Notes under the pieces: model-generated | Told to the model about the DNA's origin: nothing | What the model saw: the letters and a program-made list of their open reading frames with translations, nothing else | The model's database searches: none | Made by a program: the position numbers and the translations under genes | In this document: positions 1-8,699 of the stretch, in pieces | Layout of the letters: each line of letters starts with the position of its first letter | Position numbering within the stretch: position 1 is the stretch's first letter | Assembly: GCA_000619965.1 (NCBI GenBank) | Contig: JHVD01000006.1 | Coordinates: 62,001-126,000, forward strand | DNA: 64,000 bases | Direction: 5' to 3' | Origin: Propionibacteriaceae bacterium P6A17 | GTDB lineage: Bacteria > Actinomycetota > Actinomycetes > Propionibacteriales > Propionibacteriaceae

Positions 1-523
1 GCCAGAGCTCATCGTCGGTGGCCTTGTCGGCACGGGGGAGCACCTTCCACTGGTCGAGCAGTGCGCGGAATCGCTCGACGCCGTGGTTCCAGTCGCGGCC
101 GGCGGCGAGCTGCTCGGCCTCCTCGACCATCGCGGTCTTCGCCTCGACGGCGGCAGCGTTGGCTTCCGCACGTGCAGCCTTCCGAGCCTCGATCTGGGCT
201 GGGAGCTGCGCGTCGAGCACGTCGAGACGGTCGAGCAGGGCCTGCAGGTCGCCGACGGCGTGTGCCTCCTCGACGTTGGTGCGCGCCTTCTTGATCGCGG
301 CCCGCGCGGCCTCTGGCTTCATCGCCTGCGCGTCGATGCGCGATGCCAGCAGTTGAATCTCAGCGGCGAGATTCTCATATCGCCTGACGTAGAACTGCAG
401 GGCTTCTTCGGGGGTGGAGTCGGGGATCTGCCCGACGCTTCGTTCGGTGTCACCAACGCGGACGAAGACGGTGCCGTCGGCGTCGACACGGCCGAAGTCT
501 GCGGGCGCTTGCTGTTCGCTCAT
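1..523 (-). CDS. DUF349 domain protein, N-terminal part (cut by window edge)
   Basis: The minus strand is open from ATG 523 to the window edge, giving 174 codons without a stop. The product starts MSEQQAPADFGRVDADG and continues as a charged, alanine- and glutamate-rich helical protein with the segment GRDWNHGVERFRALLDQWK, typical of the helical-bundle DUF349 repeats. The family is common in actinobacteria and its function is not known. The rest of the gene lies outside the window. The start has no ribosome binding site. Instead a TAGATT -10 box (530-535, minus strand) ends 6 nt before the ATG, which suggests a leaderless mRNA. It diverges from the next gene across only 30 bp. Confidence 0.8.
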   Translation of the reverse strand, partial: MSEQQAPADFGRVDADGTVFVRVGDTERSVGQIPDSTPEEALQFYVRRYENLAAEIQLLASRIDAQAMKPEAARAAIKKARTNVEEAHAVGDLQALLDRLDVLDAQLPAQIEARKAARAEANAAAVEAKTAMVEEAEQLAAGRDWNHGVERFRALLDQWKVLPRADKATDDELW

Positions 524-529
524 GGGCCC

Positions 530-547
530 AATCTATCCCGATAGGGT
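530..547. promoter_or_regulatory. Back-to-back -10 boxes of two divergent leaderless genes
   Basis: TAGATT on the minus strand (530-535) lies 6 nt from the ATG of the DUF349 gene. TAGGGT on the plus strand (542-547) lies 6 nt from GTG 554. The two boxes are 6 bp apart, so each promoter's -35 region must lie at or within the other gene's first codons. Confidence 0.55.
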
Positions 548-553
548 GCTGTC

Positions 554-1237
554 GTGCTCATTCACCGTCTCGTCGTCTCACCGTGGCAGGCCAACTGCTA
601 CATCCTCCAGCCTTCCGAGCAGTCGCCGGAGGTGGTCGTCGTGGATCCCGGCATCTTCGGTGCCGCCGAGATCGCGGCCCGCCTGGACGAGCTCTCGCTC
701 GTGCCCGTGGCCTTGCTCGGCTCCCACGGTCACATCGACCACGTCGGCGACGCGCACGTGCTCGCCGAGCGGTTCGAGATCCCCCTGCACCTCACCGAGC
801 CCGATCAGCCACTGCTCACCAAGCCTGGGTTGGCGTTGAGTGCGGCGTCGGCGCAGTTCCTGCCCCAGATGTTGGGCGGCACCGACGAGCTCCCGCCCGT
901 GCGCGACGTGGTGACCTTGCGGCGCGAACAGGAGGTGGGTCCGCTGCGGGTGGCGATGACCGAGGCCCCGGGCCACACGAAGGGATCCTGTCTGCTCGAG
1001 GTTTCGCATGGTGGGCAGTCGGTGATCCTGAGCGGTGACGTGTTGTTCGCAGGCAGCATTGGGCGCACGGATTTCCCCGGCGGTAGCATGTCGGAGATGC
1101 GCGATTCGCTCCGGCGCATCGTCGCCGACGTGGACCGCGTGAGCACCATGCTCCCCGGCCACGGCCCAGCGACGACGCTCGGCGACGAACTCGCCACCAA
1201 TCCGTACCTGCAAGCAGACTTCCTGAAGGTGGACTGA
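554..1237 (+). CDS. MBL-fold metallo-hydrolase (glyoxalase II-like)
   Basis: A 227-residue metallo-beta-lactamase-fold hydrolase. The metal-binding signature SHGHIDH is at residues 57-63 (H58, H60, D62, H63). Further metal-ligand motifs follow: GHTKGS, the SGDVLF aspartate and LPGHGP near the C-terminus. Size and motif order fit hydroxyacylglutathione hydrolase-like proteins; the real substrate is unknown, and in actinobacteria it could be a mycothiol or bacillithiol conjugate. It starts at GTG 554 with no ribosome binding site and a TAGGGT box 6 nt upstream. The stop overlaps the hisS start by one base (TGATG), so the two are probably co-translated. The same hydrolase-hisS pairing is common in actinobacteria. 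Confidence 0.88.
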   Translation: MLIHRLVVSPWQANCYILQPSEQSPEVVVVDPGIFGAAEIAARLDELSLVPVALLGSHGHIDHVGDAHVLAERFEIPLHLTEPDQPLLTKPGLALSAASAQFLPQMLGGTDELPPVRDVVTLRREQEVGPLRVAMTEAPGHTKGSCLLEVSHGGQSVILSGDVLFAGSIGRTDFPGGSMSEMRDSLRRIVADVDRVSTMLPGHGPATTLGDELATNPYLQADFLKVD

Positions 1238-2547
1238 TGCGTCCCAAGCCCCTGTCCGGTTTTCCCGAGTTCCTGCCCGCTGGGCGCATCGTCGAGCAGC
1301 GGGTTCTCGACGTGGTGCGCGCGACGTTCGAGCTCCACGGCTTCGCTCCGGTGGAGACGCGCGCCCTAGAGCCGTTGGAGCAGCTTGCGCGCAAGGGCGA
1401 GATCGACAAGGAGATCTACGTCGTCAAGCGGTTGCACGCCGCGGAGGACGACGTGGCGGAGCTGGGCCTGCACTTCGACTTGACGGTCCCGTTCGCGCGC
1501 TACGTGATGGAGCACGCGGGGCACCTGCAGTTCCCGTTCCGCCGCTACCAGATGCAGAAGGTGTGGCGGGGGGAGCGTCCGCAGGAGGGCCGCTACCGCG
1601 AGTTCCTGCAGGCGGACATCGACATCGTCGGGCAGGGCACGTTGGCGGCGCACCATGACGTCGAGATCCCGCTGGTGGCGCTCGACGTGTTCGCACGCCT
1701 CCACGAGGAGCTCGGCCTGCCCACGGCCACGATCCATGTGAACAACCGCAAGCTTTCCGAGGGCTTCTACCGCGGGCTCGGCATCGAGGAGCCGTCGGCG
1801 GTGCTGCAGCGTGTCGACAAGTACGACAAGATCGGCCCCGACGCGGTCCGCGAGCTCCTCACCGGGGAGCTGGGCCTGACCGACGGCCAGGCCGGCGCGT
1901 GCGTGGCGTTGGCGGGCATCAGTGCCAGCGACGAGTCCTTCGTCGACGAGGTCCGCGCGCTGGGCGTGGCCCACCCGCTGCTCGACGAGGGGCTTGCGGA
2001 GCTCGCGCAGCTCGTGCGTGTTGCCCGCTCGGAGCGCCTCGTGGCGGATCTGAAGATCGCTCGTGGGCTGGACTACTACACGGGCACCGTCTACGAGACC
2101 TTCCTCGACGGCTCCGAGCACCTCGGCTCGGTGGCCTCGGGAGGCCGCTACGACTCCCTTGCGTCCGACGGCAAGGTCACCTTCCCGGGGGTCGGCTACA
2201 GCTTCGGCATCACGCGCATCCTGGCCCCGCTGATCGCCAAGGGGCGTCTCGCCGCGGACCGCAGCGTGCCGTCGGTGGTGCTGGTGGCAGTCGACAATGA
2301 GGACAGCCGCGAGGCGTCGATTGGCGTCGCCAACGTGCTGCGCGCACGCGGCATCGCGTGTGAGGTGGCGCCGAAGGCCGACAAGTTCGGCAAGCAGATC
2401 CGCTATGCGGAGCGCCGCGGCATCCCGTTCGTGTGGTTCGGCTCCTCGTCGGTGAAGGACATCCGCACCGGGGAGCAGGTGGATGCGGACCCGCAGCTGT
2501 GGGAGCCCCCGACGGCGGACCTCCGGCCGGGCATCGTGTTCGGCTGA
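1237..2547 (+). CDS. hisS: Histidine--tRNA ligase
   Basis: Class II aminoacyl-tRNA synthetase of 436 residues that charges tRNA-His in the cytoplasm. Motif 2 is visible as the KVWRGERPQEGRYREFLQAD segment. The histidine-binding signature GLDYYTGTVYE and a motif 3 arginine region (GVGYSFGITRI) follow, then an anticodon-binding domain ending near VKDIRTGEQ. Length and motif order are normal. The ATG overlaps the stop of the upstream hydrolase by one base, implying translational coupling. A repeat-rich spacer follows before aspS, which has its own promoter-like box. Confidence 0.97.
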   Translation: MRPKPLSGFPEFLPAGRIVEQRVLDVVRATFELHGFAPVETRALEPLEQLARKGEIDKEIYVVKRLHAAEDDVAELGLHFDLTVPFARYVMEHAGHLQFPFRRYQMQKVWRGERPQEGRYREFLQADIDIVGQGTLAAHHDVEIPLVALDVFARLHEELGLPTATIHVNNRKLSEGFYRGLGIEEPSAVLQRVDKYDKIGPDAVRELLTGELGLTDGQAGACVALAGISASDESFVDEVRALGVAHPLLDEGLAELAQLVRVARSERLVADLKIARGLDYYTGTVYETFLDGSEHLGSVASGGRYDSLASDGKVTFPGVGYSFGITRILAPLIAKGRLAADRSVPSVVLVAVDNEDSREASIGVANVLRARGIACEVAPKADKFGKQIRYAERRGIPFVWFGSSSVKDIRTGEQVDADPQLWEPPTADLRPGIVFG

Positions 2548-2661
2548 CCCGCCGGTCTTTCCTCGCTGGTTCTCCCGCCGCCGCGTCTTTCCCCGCTGGT
2601 TGACCCGCCGGTCTTTCCTCGCTGGTTGAGCCGCCGCCGGAGGCGGCGTGTCGAAACCAGC
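2545..2661 (+). repeat. Tandem 27-bp repeat capped by a long inverted repeat
   Basis: The 27 bp at 2545-2571 (start TGACCCGCCGGTC, end CTCGCTGGTT) recur identically at 2601-2627. A degenerate unit lies between them (about 2571-2602). The last unit runs into an imperfect palindrome at 2621-2661: arms GCTGGTT and AACCAGC enclose an inner GCCGCC/GGCGGC stem. The first copy begins on the hisS stop codon. A hairpin whose ends read CTGGTTGAG and TCGAAACCAG resembles dispersed palindromes I recall from other actinobacterial genomes. It may end hisS transcription, but no T-tract follows. Confidence 0.75.
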
Positions 2662-2721
2662 CGACCCACTCCCTGCCCCTCGCCGCCTCGCGTGACGTGG
2701 CGCGTCCCTGCGGCCGGGGGA

Positions 2722-2727
2722 TAGGAT
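2722..2727 (+). promoter_or_regulatory. Candidate -10 box for aspS
   Basis: TAGGAT at 2722-2727 is the best -10 match between the repeat block and aspS. It would give a 5' untranslated region of about 45 nt. No clear -35 element is seen. Confidence 0.4.
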
Positions 2728-2778
2728 CGAGCCCGCAGGGCTGCACCGTCTATGCAGCCGTCGACGAAAGGAATACCC

Positions 2779-4584
2779 GTGATCCGCACACACGATGCAG
2801 GCACGCTCCGCACGGAGCACATCGGTCAGGAAGTCGTTCTCGCAGGATGGGTGGCCAAGCGCAGGGATCACGGCGGAGTCGCCTTCATCGATCTGCGTGA
2901 CGCCTCCGGCCGGGCGCAGGTCGTCGTCCGCGACGAGCTGCTCGAGGAGACGGGCGCGCACGACCTGCGCAACGAGTACTGCATCAAGGTGCGCGGCATC
3001 GTCGAGCGCCGCCCCGAGGGCAACGACAACCCAGAGCTCGCCACTGGCGAGATCGAGGTGGCGATCGAGGAGCTCGAGGTGCTGAACCCGTCGGCCCCGT
3101 TGCCGTTCCAGATCGACGAGCGCGTCCAGGTGGGCGAGGAGGCGCGCCTCAAGTACCGCTACCTCGACCTGCGCCGCCCGAAGCCGGGGGCCAACATCCG
3201 CCTGCGCTCGAAGGTCAACCAGGCGGCTCGGCGCGTCCTCGAGGCGCACGACTTCGTAGAGATCGAGACCCCGACGCTCACCCGCTCCACCCCCGAGGGC
3301 GCACGCGACTTCGTCGTGCCGGCCCGACTGGCGCCGGGCTCGTGGTATGCGCTGCCGCAGTCACCGCAGCTGTTCAAGCAGCTCCTCATGGTGGCGGGTA
3401 TGGAGCGCTACTACCAGATCGCGCGCTGCTACCGCGACGAGGACTTCCGCGCCGATCGCCAGCCGGAGTTCACGCAGCTCGACATCGAGATGAGCTTCGT
3501 CGATCAGGACGACGTCATCGCGCTGGGCGAGCAGATCGTGAGCGAGATCTGGAAGCTGATCGGCGTCGAGTTGCAGGCCCCGTTCCAGCGCATCAGCTAC
3601 CTCGAGGCGATGGACCGGTACGGCTCCGACAAGCCTGACCTTCGTTTCGACCTCGAGATCACCGAGCTGACGGAGTACTTCAAGGACACCACGTTCCGCG
3701 TCTTCCAGGCCGACTACGTCGGCGCCATCGTCATGCCCGGCGGAGGCTCGCAGCCGCGCCGCACGTTCGACGCGTGGCAGGAGTGGGCGCGCCAGCGCGG
3801 CGCGAAGGGACTCGCCTACGTCACGCTCGACGACGCCGGCGAGCTGGGCGGCCCCGTCGCGAAGAACATCACCGACGACGAGCGCGCGGGTCTCGCGGCG
3901 GCCACCGGTGCCAAGCCCGGCGACTGCATCTTCTTCGCCGCAGGCTCGAGGTCCGCGTCGCAGGCCCTCCTGGGCGCGGCCCGCAACGAGATCGCGCAGC
4001 GCTGTGGACTCATCGACGATGATGCCTGGAGCTTCCTCTGGGTGGTTGACGCTCCGCTGTTCAAGCCCGCTTCCGAGGCCAAGGCGGAGGGCGACGTCGC
4101 GGTCGGCGCTGGCCAGTGGACCGCCGTGCACCACGCTTTCACCTCGCCGAAGCCCGAGTGTCTCGACACGTTCGACACCGACCCCGGCAGCGCGCTCGCG
4201 TACGCCTACGACATGGTGTGCAACGGCAACGAGATCGGAGGCGGCTCCATCCGTATCCACCGTCGCGACGTGCAGGAGCGCGTGTTCAAGGTGATGGGCA
4301 TCTCGGAAGCAGACGCGCAGGAGAAGTTCGGCTTCCTGCTGGACGCGTTCCAGTTCGGCGCCCCGCCGCATGGCGGCATCGCCTTCGGCTGGGACCGCAT
4401 CGTCTCCCTGCTCAGCAAGTCGGAGTCGATCCGCGACGTGATCGCCTTCCCGAAGTCGGGTGGCGGCTACGACCCGCTGACTGCGGCACCGGCTCCAATC
4501 TCCGCGGCTCAGCGCAAGGAGACCGGCGTCGACTTCAAGCCCGAGAAGAAGGCGGAGAAGTCCGACGAGGGCCCGAAGGCCTGA
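2779..4584 (+). CDS. aspS: Aspartate--tRNA ligase
   Basis: Bacterial-type class IIb AspRS of 601 residues. It has an N-terminal OB-fold anticodon domain ([20 protein letters not shown]), motif 1, motif 2 around [23 protein letters not shown], a bacterial GAD insertion, and motif 3 ([11 protein letters not shown]). The C-terminal tail is lysine-rich. The frame is open back to ATG 2752, but GTG 2779 is preferred: GAAAGGA sits about 6 nt upstream and the product then begins [11 protein letters not shown], as expected for the family. The gene ends directly against the convergent oxidoreductase gene. Whether it also charges tRNA-Asn cannot be told here. Confidence 0.96.
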   Translation: MIRTHDAGTLRTEHIGQEVVLAGWVAKRRDHGGVAFIDLRDASGRAQVVVRDELLEETGAHDLRNEYCIKVRGIVERRPEGNDNPELATGEIEVAIEELEVLNPSAPLPFQIDERVQVGEEARLKYRYLDLRRPKPGANIRLRSKVNQAARRVLEAHDFVEIETPTLTRSTPEGARDFVVPARLAPGSWYALPQSPQLFKQLLMVAGMERYYQIARCYRDEDFRADRQPEFTQLDIEMSFVDQDDVIALGEQIVSEIWKLIGVELQAPFQRISYLEAMDRYGSDKPDLRFDLEITELTEYFKDTTFRVFQADYVGAIVMPGGGSQPRRTFDAWQEWARQRGAKGLAYVTLDDAGELGGPVAKNITDDERAGLAAATGAKPGDCIFFAAGSRSASQALLGAARNEIAQRCGLIDDDAWSFLWVVDAPLFKPASEAKAEGDVAVGAGQWTAVHHAFTSPKPECLDTFDTDPGSALAYAYDMVCNGNEIGGGSIRIHRRDVQERVFKVMGISEADAQEKFGFLLDAFQFGAPPHGGIAFGWDRIVSLLSKSESIRDVIAFPKSGGGYDPLTAAPAPISAAQRKETGVDFKPEKKAEKSDEGPKA

Positions 4585-5571
4585 TCAGGCACCCAGCACG
4601 GCCCCGGCCACCAACTCCAGGGAACGGAGGCGGTCGCCGGGGTCGTGCGCGTAGGTGACGGTGATGAGCTCATCGGCACCGGTGCTCACCTGGATCTCCT
4701 TCAGTCGGGCGGCGACGACGTCCGGGGTGCCGACCGCACGGACGGAGAGGGCATGGTCGAGCATGTCGAGCTCGAGCTGGTTCGCCTCCTCGAGCGGGGC
4801 AGGGGGCTGCAGGGGGAGACGGCCGCCGGAGCGTCGCAATGCCAGGAACATGCGCTGCGTGGACGTGAAGAGACGTTCCGCCTCGCCCGGGGTCTCATGG
4901 GCGAGCACATTGACGCCGATCTGCACGTAGGGCTCGTCGATCTGGGCGGTGGGCGCCGTCGGATCGAAGTGTTCGCGGTACGTCTCGATGGCGACGTGCA
5001 GCATGTCCGGCGCGAAGTGGGAGGCGAACGAGTACGGGAGGCCGAGCATGCCCGCCATGGTGGCGCCGGCCGTCGACGAACCGAGCATCCACATGGGCAC
5101 CTTCGTGCCGGCCGCCACCCCGACGGAGATCCCTCCGACGCTGCCGGAGGCGAACCATTCGTGCAGGTGGCCGATGTTGCGCATGAATTCCCTGGGCTCC
5201 GCGCTGGAGCGGGCCAGCGCACTCGCGGTGAGCTGGTCGGTGCCGGGAGCGCGTCCCAAACCCAATTCGATGCGGCCGGGGAACATCCTGGCCAGCGTGC
5301 CGAAGTCCTCGGCGACGTTGAGCGGGGCATGGTTGGGCAGCATGATCCCGCCGGAGCCGACGGTGATTCGTCGGGTGCGAGCCGCCGCCTGCCCGATCAG
5401 CAGGGCAGTGGAGGAGGCAGCCACCGCGACGGTGTTGTGGTGTTCGGCGAACCACAGCCGCTCGTAGCCCAGCCGGTCCGCGAGCTCGGCGGCCTGCATG
5501 GAAGCTTCGAGGGCGTCGGCGACGTCTTGGCCGGAGGAGACGGAGACCAAGTCCAGGATTGCGAGTCGCAT
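4585..5571 (-). CDS. LLM-class flavin-dependent oxidoreductase (second of a tandem pair)
   Basis: A 328-residue protein of the bacterial luciferase-like monooxygenase superfamily. Visible marks are the first strand [28 protein letters not shown], the [19 protein letters not shown] segment and the GLGRAPGTD turn, all typical of the single-component MsnO8-like branch. It probably uses FMNH2 or a similar flavin; the substrate is unknown. The long minus-strand frame running further upstream is the other copy read in another frame, so the start is taken at ATG 5571. It lies 8 bp after a clearly related gene and is probably in one transcript with it. Confidence 0.88.
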   Translation of the reverse strand: MRLAILDLVSVSSGQDVADALEASMQAAELADRLGYERLWFAEHHNTVAVAASSTALLIGQAAARTRRITVGSGGIMLPNHAPLNVAEDFGTLARMFPGRIELGLGRAPGTDQLTASALARSSAEPREFMRNIGHLHEWFASGSVGGISVGVAAGTKVPMWMLGSSTAGATMAGMLGLPYSFASHFAPDMLHVAIETYREHFDPTAPTAQIDEPYVQIGVNVLAHETPGEAERLFTSTQRMFLALRRSGGRLPLQPPAPLEEANQLELDMLDHALSVRAVGTPDVVAARLKEIQVSTGADELITVTYAHDPGDRLRSLELVAGAVLGA

Positions 5572-5579
5572 TGTCAACC

Positions 5580-6575
5580 TCACGCTCTCGGCAGGCCGGC
5601 GGCCTCGGCGACGAGCTCGAGGGACCTGCGGCGCACCGACGGGTCGTGCGCGTAGGTGACGGTGATGATCTCGTCGGCGCCGTAGCGGGCAGCGATCTCC
5701 TCGAGCTTGGCCAGCACCTCGTCGGGCGTCCCGACGGCGCGCACGGCGAGCTGGGTCTCCACGCGCGCAAGCTCGAGCTCGGAGACGTTCGGGTCCAGGT
5801 CTGCGGGGGCGCGCAGCGGAAGCCTGTTGCCGGTGCGCTGCACGTCGATGAAGAGGTTGCGCGTGGTGGTGAACTGGCGCTGCGCCTCTTCGCTCGTCTC
5901 GGCTGCGAGCACGTTGACGGCCACCTGCAGGTAGGGCTTGTCGACGCCTGCCGTCGCGGCGCTCGCGTCGAAGCGCTCGCGGTAGAGCGGGATGGCGAAT
6001 TCCATCAGCTCGGGCGCGAAGTGGGAGGCGAACGCGAATGGCAGCCCGAGGGTGGCGGCCATGAGCGCACCGGCGGTGGACGATCCGAGGGCCCACAGGG
6101 GCACGTGCGTCCCTGCGGACACGCCCACCTCGATCCCTCCGACGGTGCCGGTGTCGAGCCAGCGGTGGATGTAGCGGACGTTTTGCATGACGTCCTCGGG
6201 GTCCTGGCTCGAGCGACGCAACGCGTGTGCCGTCACCGGGTCGGTACCGGGGGCACGCCCGATGCCCAGGTCGATCCTGCCCGGGAAGAGCTGCGCGAGC
6301 GTGCCGTAGTGCTCGGCGACGACCAGTGGCGAGTGGTTGGGCAGCATCACGCCGCCGGCTCCGAGCCGGATGCGAGTGGTCCGGGCTGCTGCGGCGGCGA
6401 TCAGCACGTCGGTGGCGGTGGAGGCGACGGCAGCGGTGTTGTGCCACTCGCCGAACCACAGGCGCTCGTAACCGAGCGCGTCCACGAGCTCGGCCCCCTG
6501 CATCGCGGCCTCGATGGCCTCGCGGACGGTCTGGTTGTCGGAGACGGAAATGAGGTCGAGCACCGAGAGCTTCAT
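5580..6575 (-). CDS. LLM-class flavin-dependent oxidoreductase (first of a tandem pair)
   Basis: A 331-residue luciferase-like monooxygenase, closely similar in layout to the downstream copy. Shared marks include [62 protein letters not shown] and the ending [23 protein letters not shown]. Clear similarity along the whole length indicates a local duplication. The longer open frame (to 6776) is discarded because family members start at MKLSVLD. A TAGGAT box on the minus strand (6583-6588) ends 7 nt before the ATG with no ribosome binding site, so a leaderless mRNA is likely. It diverges from rarA. Confidence 0.88.
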   Translation of the reverse strand: MKLSVLDLISVSDNQTVREAIEAAMQGAELVDALGYERLWFGEWHNTAAVASTATDVLIAAAAARTTRIRLGAGGVMLPNHSPLVVAEHYGTLAQLFPGRIDLGIGRAPGTDPVTAHALRRSSQDPEDVMQNVRYIHRWLDTGTVGGIEVGVSAGTHVPLWALGSSTAGALMAATLGLPFAFASHFAPELMEFAIPLYRERFDASAATAGVDKPYLQVAVNVLAAETSEEAQRQFTTTRNLFIDVQRTGNRLPLRAPADLDPNVSELELARVETQLAVRAVGTPDEVLAKLEEIAARYGADEIITVTYAHDPSVRRRSLELVAEAAGLPRA

Positions 6576-6582
6576 GCCCTTG

Positions 6583-6633
6583 ATCCTAGTCCCTGCGCCA
6601 CAAGGTGGGGCCGTCCCGGGCTGGGAATAGAAT
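6583..6633. promoter_or_regulatory. Divergent leaderless promoters of the LLM pair and rarA
   Basis: TAGGAT on the minus strand (6583-6588) ends 7 nt before ATG 6575. TAGAAT on the plus strand (6628-6633) ends 8 nt before GTG 6642. The 66-bp gap holds nothing else obvious. Confidence 0.5.
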
Positions 6634-6641
6634 GCCTGCCT

Positions 6642-8060
6642 GTGAGCTACGACCTCTTCGGCAACCTCGATTCCGACCAGCCCGTCGGGTCGCTCGGTGA
6701 CGCCCGAGAGGAGGGCGCTCCGCTTGCGGTGCGGATGCGGCCTCGGAGCTTGGACGAGATCGTCGGCCAGCGCCACCTGCTGGGCCCCGGCTCACCGCTG
6801 CGGCGCCTCGTCGCTGGGCAGGCGATGAGCGTGTTCCTGTGGGGGCCACCGGGCGTCGGGAAGACGACCCTCGCATCCATCGTGTCGCGGGAGTCGGGGG
6901 CGCGGTTCGTGGAGATCTCCGCGGTGTCGGCAGGAGTGAAGGAGATCCGCGCGGAGCTGGAGGCCGCCCGTCGCGCGCTCCATCAGGGCCAGCCCACCGT
7001 CTTGTTCATCGACGAAGTCCACCGCTTCTCCAAGACACAGCAGGATGCGCTGCTGCCCGCCGTCGAGAATCGTCTGGTCACGCTCATCGCGGCGACGACG
7101 GAGAACCCGTCGTTCTCGGTCATTGCGCCGCTGCTGTCCCGCTCGCTGCTGCTACGGCTCAAGCCGCTCGACGACGACGACATCGCCGGGCTCGTCGACC
7201 GTGCCCTCGCCGACGAACGCGGGTTGGCAGGCGCCGTCGCGCTGGAGCCGGCGACGAGGCAGGAGCTCGTCCGCATGGCGCAGGGCGATGCCCGCCGGGC
7301 CCTCACCTACCTCGAAGAGGCGGCCGCGTCAGCGATCTCGCTCGACGCGCAGACCGTCACGCCGGAGATCCTCTCGGCCGCCGTGGATCGGGCGACGCTG
7401 CGCTACGACCGCGACGGCGACCAGCACTACGACGTCATCTCGGCCTTCATCAAGTCGGTGCGTGGCTCCGACGTCGACGCCGCGCTGCACTACCTCGCGC
7501 GGATGCTCGAGGCGGGGGAGGACCCACGCTTCATCGCCCGTCGACTGGTCATCTCCGCCTCCGAAGACGTGGGGCTCGCCGCCGCGAATGTGCTGCCGAC
7601 GTGCGTGGCCGCAGCCCAGGCGGTGCAGCTCATCGGCATGCCTGAGGCGAGGATCACGCTCGCGCACGCCACCGTCGTCGCCGCCTCCGCACCGAAGTCC
7701 AATGCGGCGTATCTGGCCATCGGCCGGGCCATCGCCGACGTGCAGGCCGGCAAGGGGGCCCAGGTGCCGATGCACCTGCGCGACGGATCGGTGAAGGCCA
7801 GCCGGCAGGCGGGCTTCGGGCAGGGCTACAAGTACGCCCACGACTATCCGCATCACGTCGTCGCGCAGCAGTACCTGCCCGACGACCTGGTGGGCACGCG
7901 GTACTACGAGCCCACCGACAACGGTGCCGAGCGTGCCGTGGCAGAACGCCTGGACGCGGTGCGGCACATCCTCGACGGCGCTCGTCGTTCGGCACGCGGG
8001 GCCGACTCGGATAGAGTTGCGCCGTCCGGAGAGGAAGGAGGAGACGATGGGCGTCGCTGA
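6642..8060 (+). CDS. rarA: Replication-associated recombination protein RarA (MgsA) AAA+ ATPase
   Basis: A 472-residue AAA+ ATPase of the RarA/MgsA/WRNIP1 family, which acts at stalled replication forks. It starts MSYDLFGN, then ALRMRP-type sequence ([21 protein letters not shown]), Walker [10 protein letters not shown] (residues 68-76), Walker B FIDEVHRF and sensor motif TTENPS. The C-terminal MgsA_C domain includes [16 protein letters not shown] and ends near [18 protein letters not shown]. The start is GTG 6642; the frame is open far upstream but that part is the antisense of the oxidoreductases. A TAGAAT box lies 8 nt before the start. The last 14 bp overlap the next gene, whose ribosome binding site lies inside rarA. 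Confidence 0.94.
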   Translation: MSYDLFGNLDSDQPVGSLGDAREEGAPLAVRMRPRSLDEIVGQRHLLGPGSPLRRLVAGQAMSVFLWGPPGVGKTTLASIVSRESGARFVEISAVSAGVKEIRAELEAARRALHQGQPTVLFIDEVHRFSKTQQDALLPAVENRLVTLIAATTENPSFSVIAPLLSRSLLLRLKPLDDDDIAGLVDRALADERGLAGAVALEPATRQELVRMAQGDARRALTYLEEAAASAISLDAQTVTPEILSAAVDRATLRYDRDGDQHYDVISAFIKSVRGSDVDAALHYLARMLEAGEDPRFIARRLVISASEDVGLAAANVLPTCVAAAQAVQLIGMPEARITLAHATVVAASAPKSNAAYLAIGRAIADVQAGKGAQVPMHLRDGSVKASRQAGFGQGYKYAHDYPHHVVAQQYLPDDLVGTRYYEPTDNGAERAVAERLDAVRHILDGARRSARGADSDRVAPSGEEGGDDGRR

Positions 8061-8418
8061 GCTCGCGGCCATCCTGGCCGCCATCGCGTTGTGTGTCCTC
8101 GTCGCACTCGCCGCCAGACCGCTGCTGCGCCTGCACGGCGCGATCGACGAGGCCACCGAGGCGGTGAAGCGCGCGAGCGACAGTATCGTCCCCGCGATGG
8201 AAGCGCTGGAGGCTGCCGCAGCGAAGGCCGGAGACAACCTCGACCGCATTGCGGAGGTCACCGACGACGCGGGCAAGGTGGCCGCGCACGCGGCCGAGGT
8301 GAGCGAGGACGCCGCACAGTTCTCCAACCTCATCGGCGCGGTATTCCAGCGCCCGCTGGTGAAGACGGCAGCGTTCACCTACGCCGCGCGCAAGGCCATC
8401 TCCGGGGGCAGCCGATGA
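8047..8418 (+). CDS. DUF948 domain membrane-anchored protein
   Basis: A 123-residue protein with one N-terminal membrane helix ([20 protein letters not shown]) followed by a helical, likely coiled-coil region rich in alanine and acidic residues. This is the DUF948 layout. Its function is unknown; the family has been described as general stress or methyl-accepting-like. The start ATG 8047 has a strong purine-rich ribosome binding site (GAGGAAGGAGGAG) inside the end of rarA, and its stop overlaps the next start (ATGA). The rarA-DUF948-small protein-alaS order is often seen in actinobacteria. Confidence 0.85.
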   Translation: MGVAELAAILAAIALCVLVALAARPLLRLHGAIDEATEAVKRASDSIVPAMEALEAAAAKAGDNLDRIAEVTDDAGKVAAHAAEVSEDAAQFSNLIGAVFQRPLVKTAAFTYAARKAISGGSR

Positions 8419-8699
8419 AGGGCATGTTCTGGTTCACCGCCGGGGCCGCCGCCGCGTCCTACGTGTATCTGCGCGGACGCAAGATCTACCGCGAGGTCCT
8501 CCCGAAGCCGCTGCGTGACGAGATCGAACGCCGCACCGACGACGCAGCCGTCGACCTCGGACGATTCACGGCCAACTTCAAGGCGGCGATGGAGGAGCGG
8601 GAGGCGGAGATCCGCGACGAGCTCGCCATCGAGGACGACCCCCCGGCGCGCCACCATCGACATCCTGCCCGCACCACGACCCGAACGAGAACACGATGA
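8415..8699 (+). CDS. Small membrane protein between DUF948 and alaS
   Basis: A 94-residue protein of no assigned function. It starts [21 protein letters not shown], a short hydrophobic helix, then a charged helical segment (PLRDEIERRTDDAAVDLGRF) and an arginine/threonine/histidine-rich tail. Start and stop both overlap their neighbours by ATGA, so translation is probably coupled from the DUF948 gene through to alaS. Actinobacterial genomes often carry a small protein of this size in front of alaS. Confidence 0.75.
   Translation: MKGMFWFTAGAAAASYVYLRGRKIYREVLPKPLRDEIERRTDDAAVDLGRFTANFKAAMEEREAEIRDELAIEDDPPARHHRHPARTTTRTRTR

Noticed and set aside
4585-6459. A 624-codon minus-strand frame spanning both LLM genes
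   Set aside because: Only its 3' part is the real downstream LLM protein; the upstream part is the first copy read in the wrong frame.
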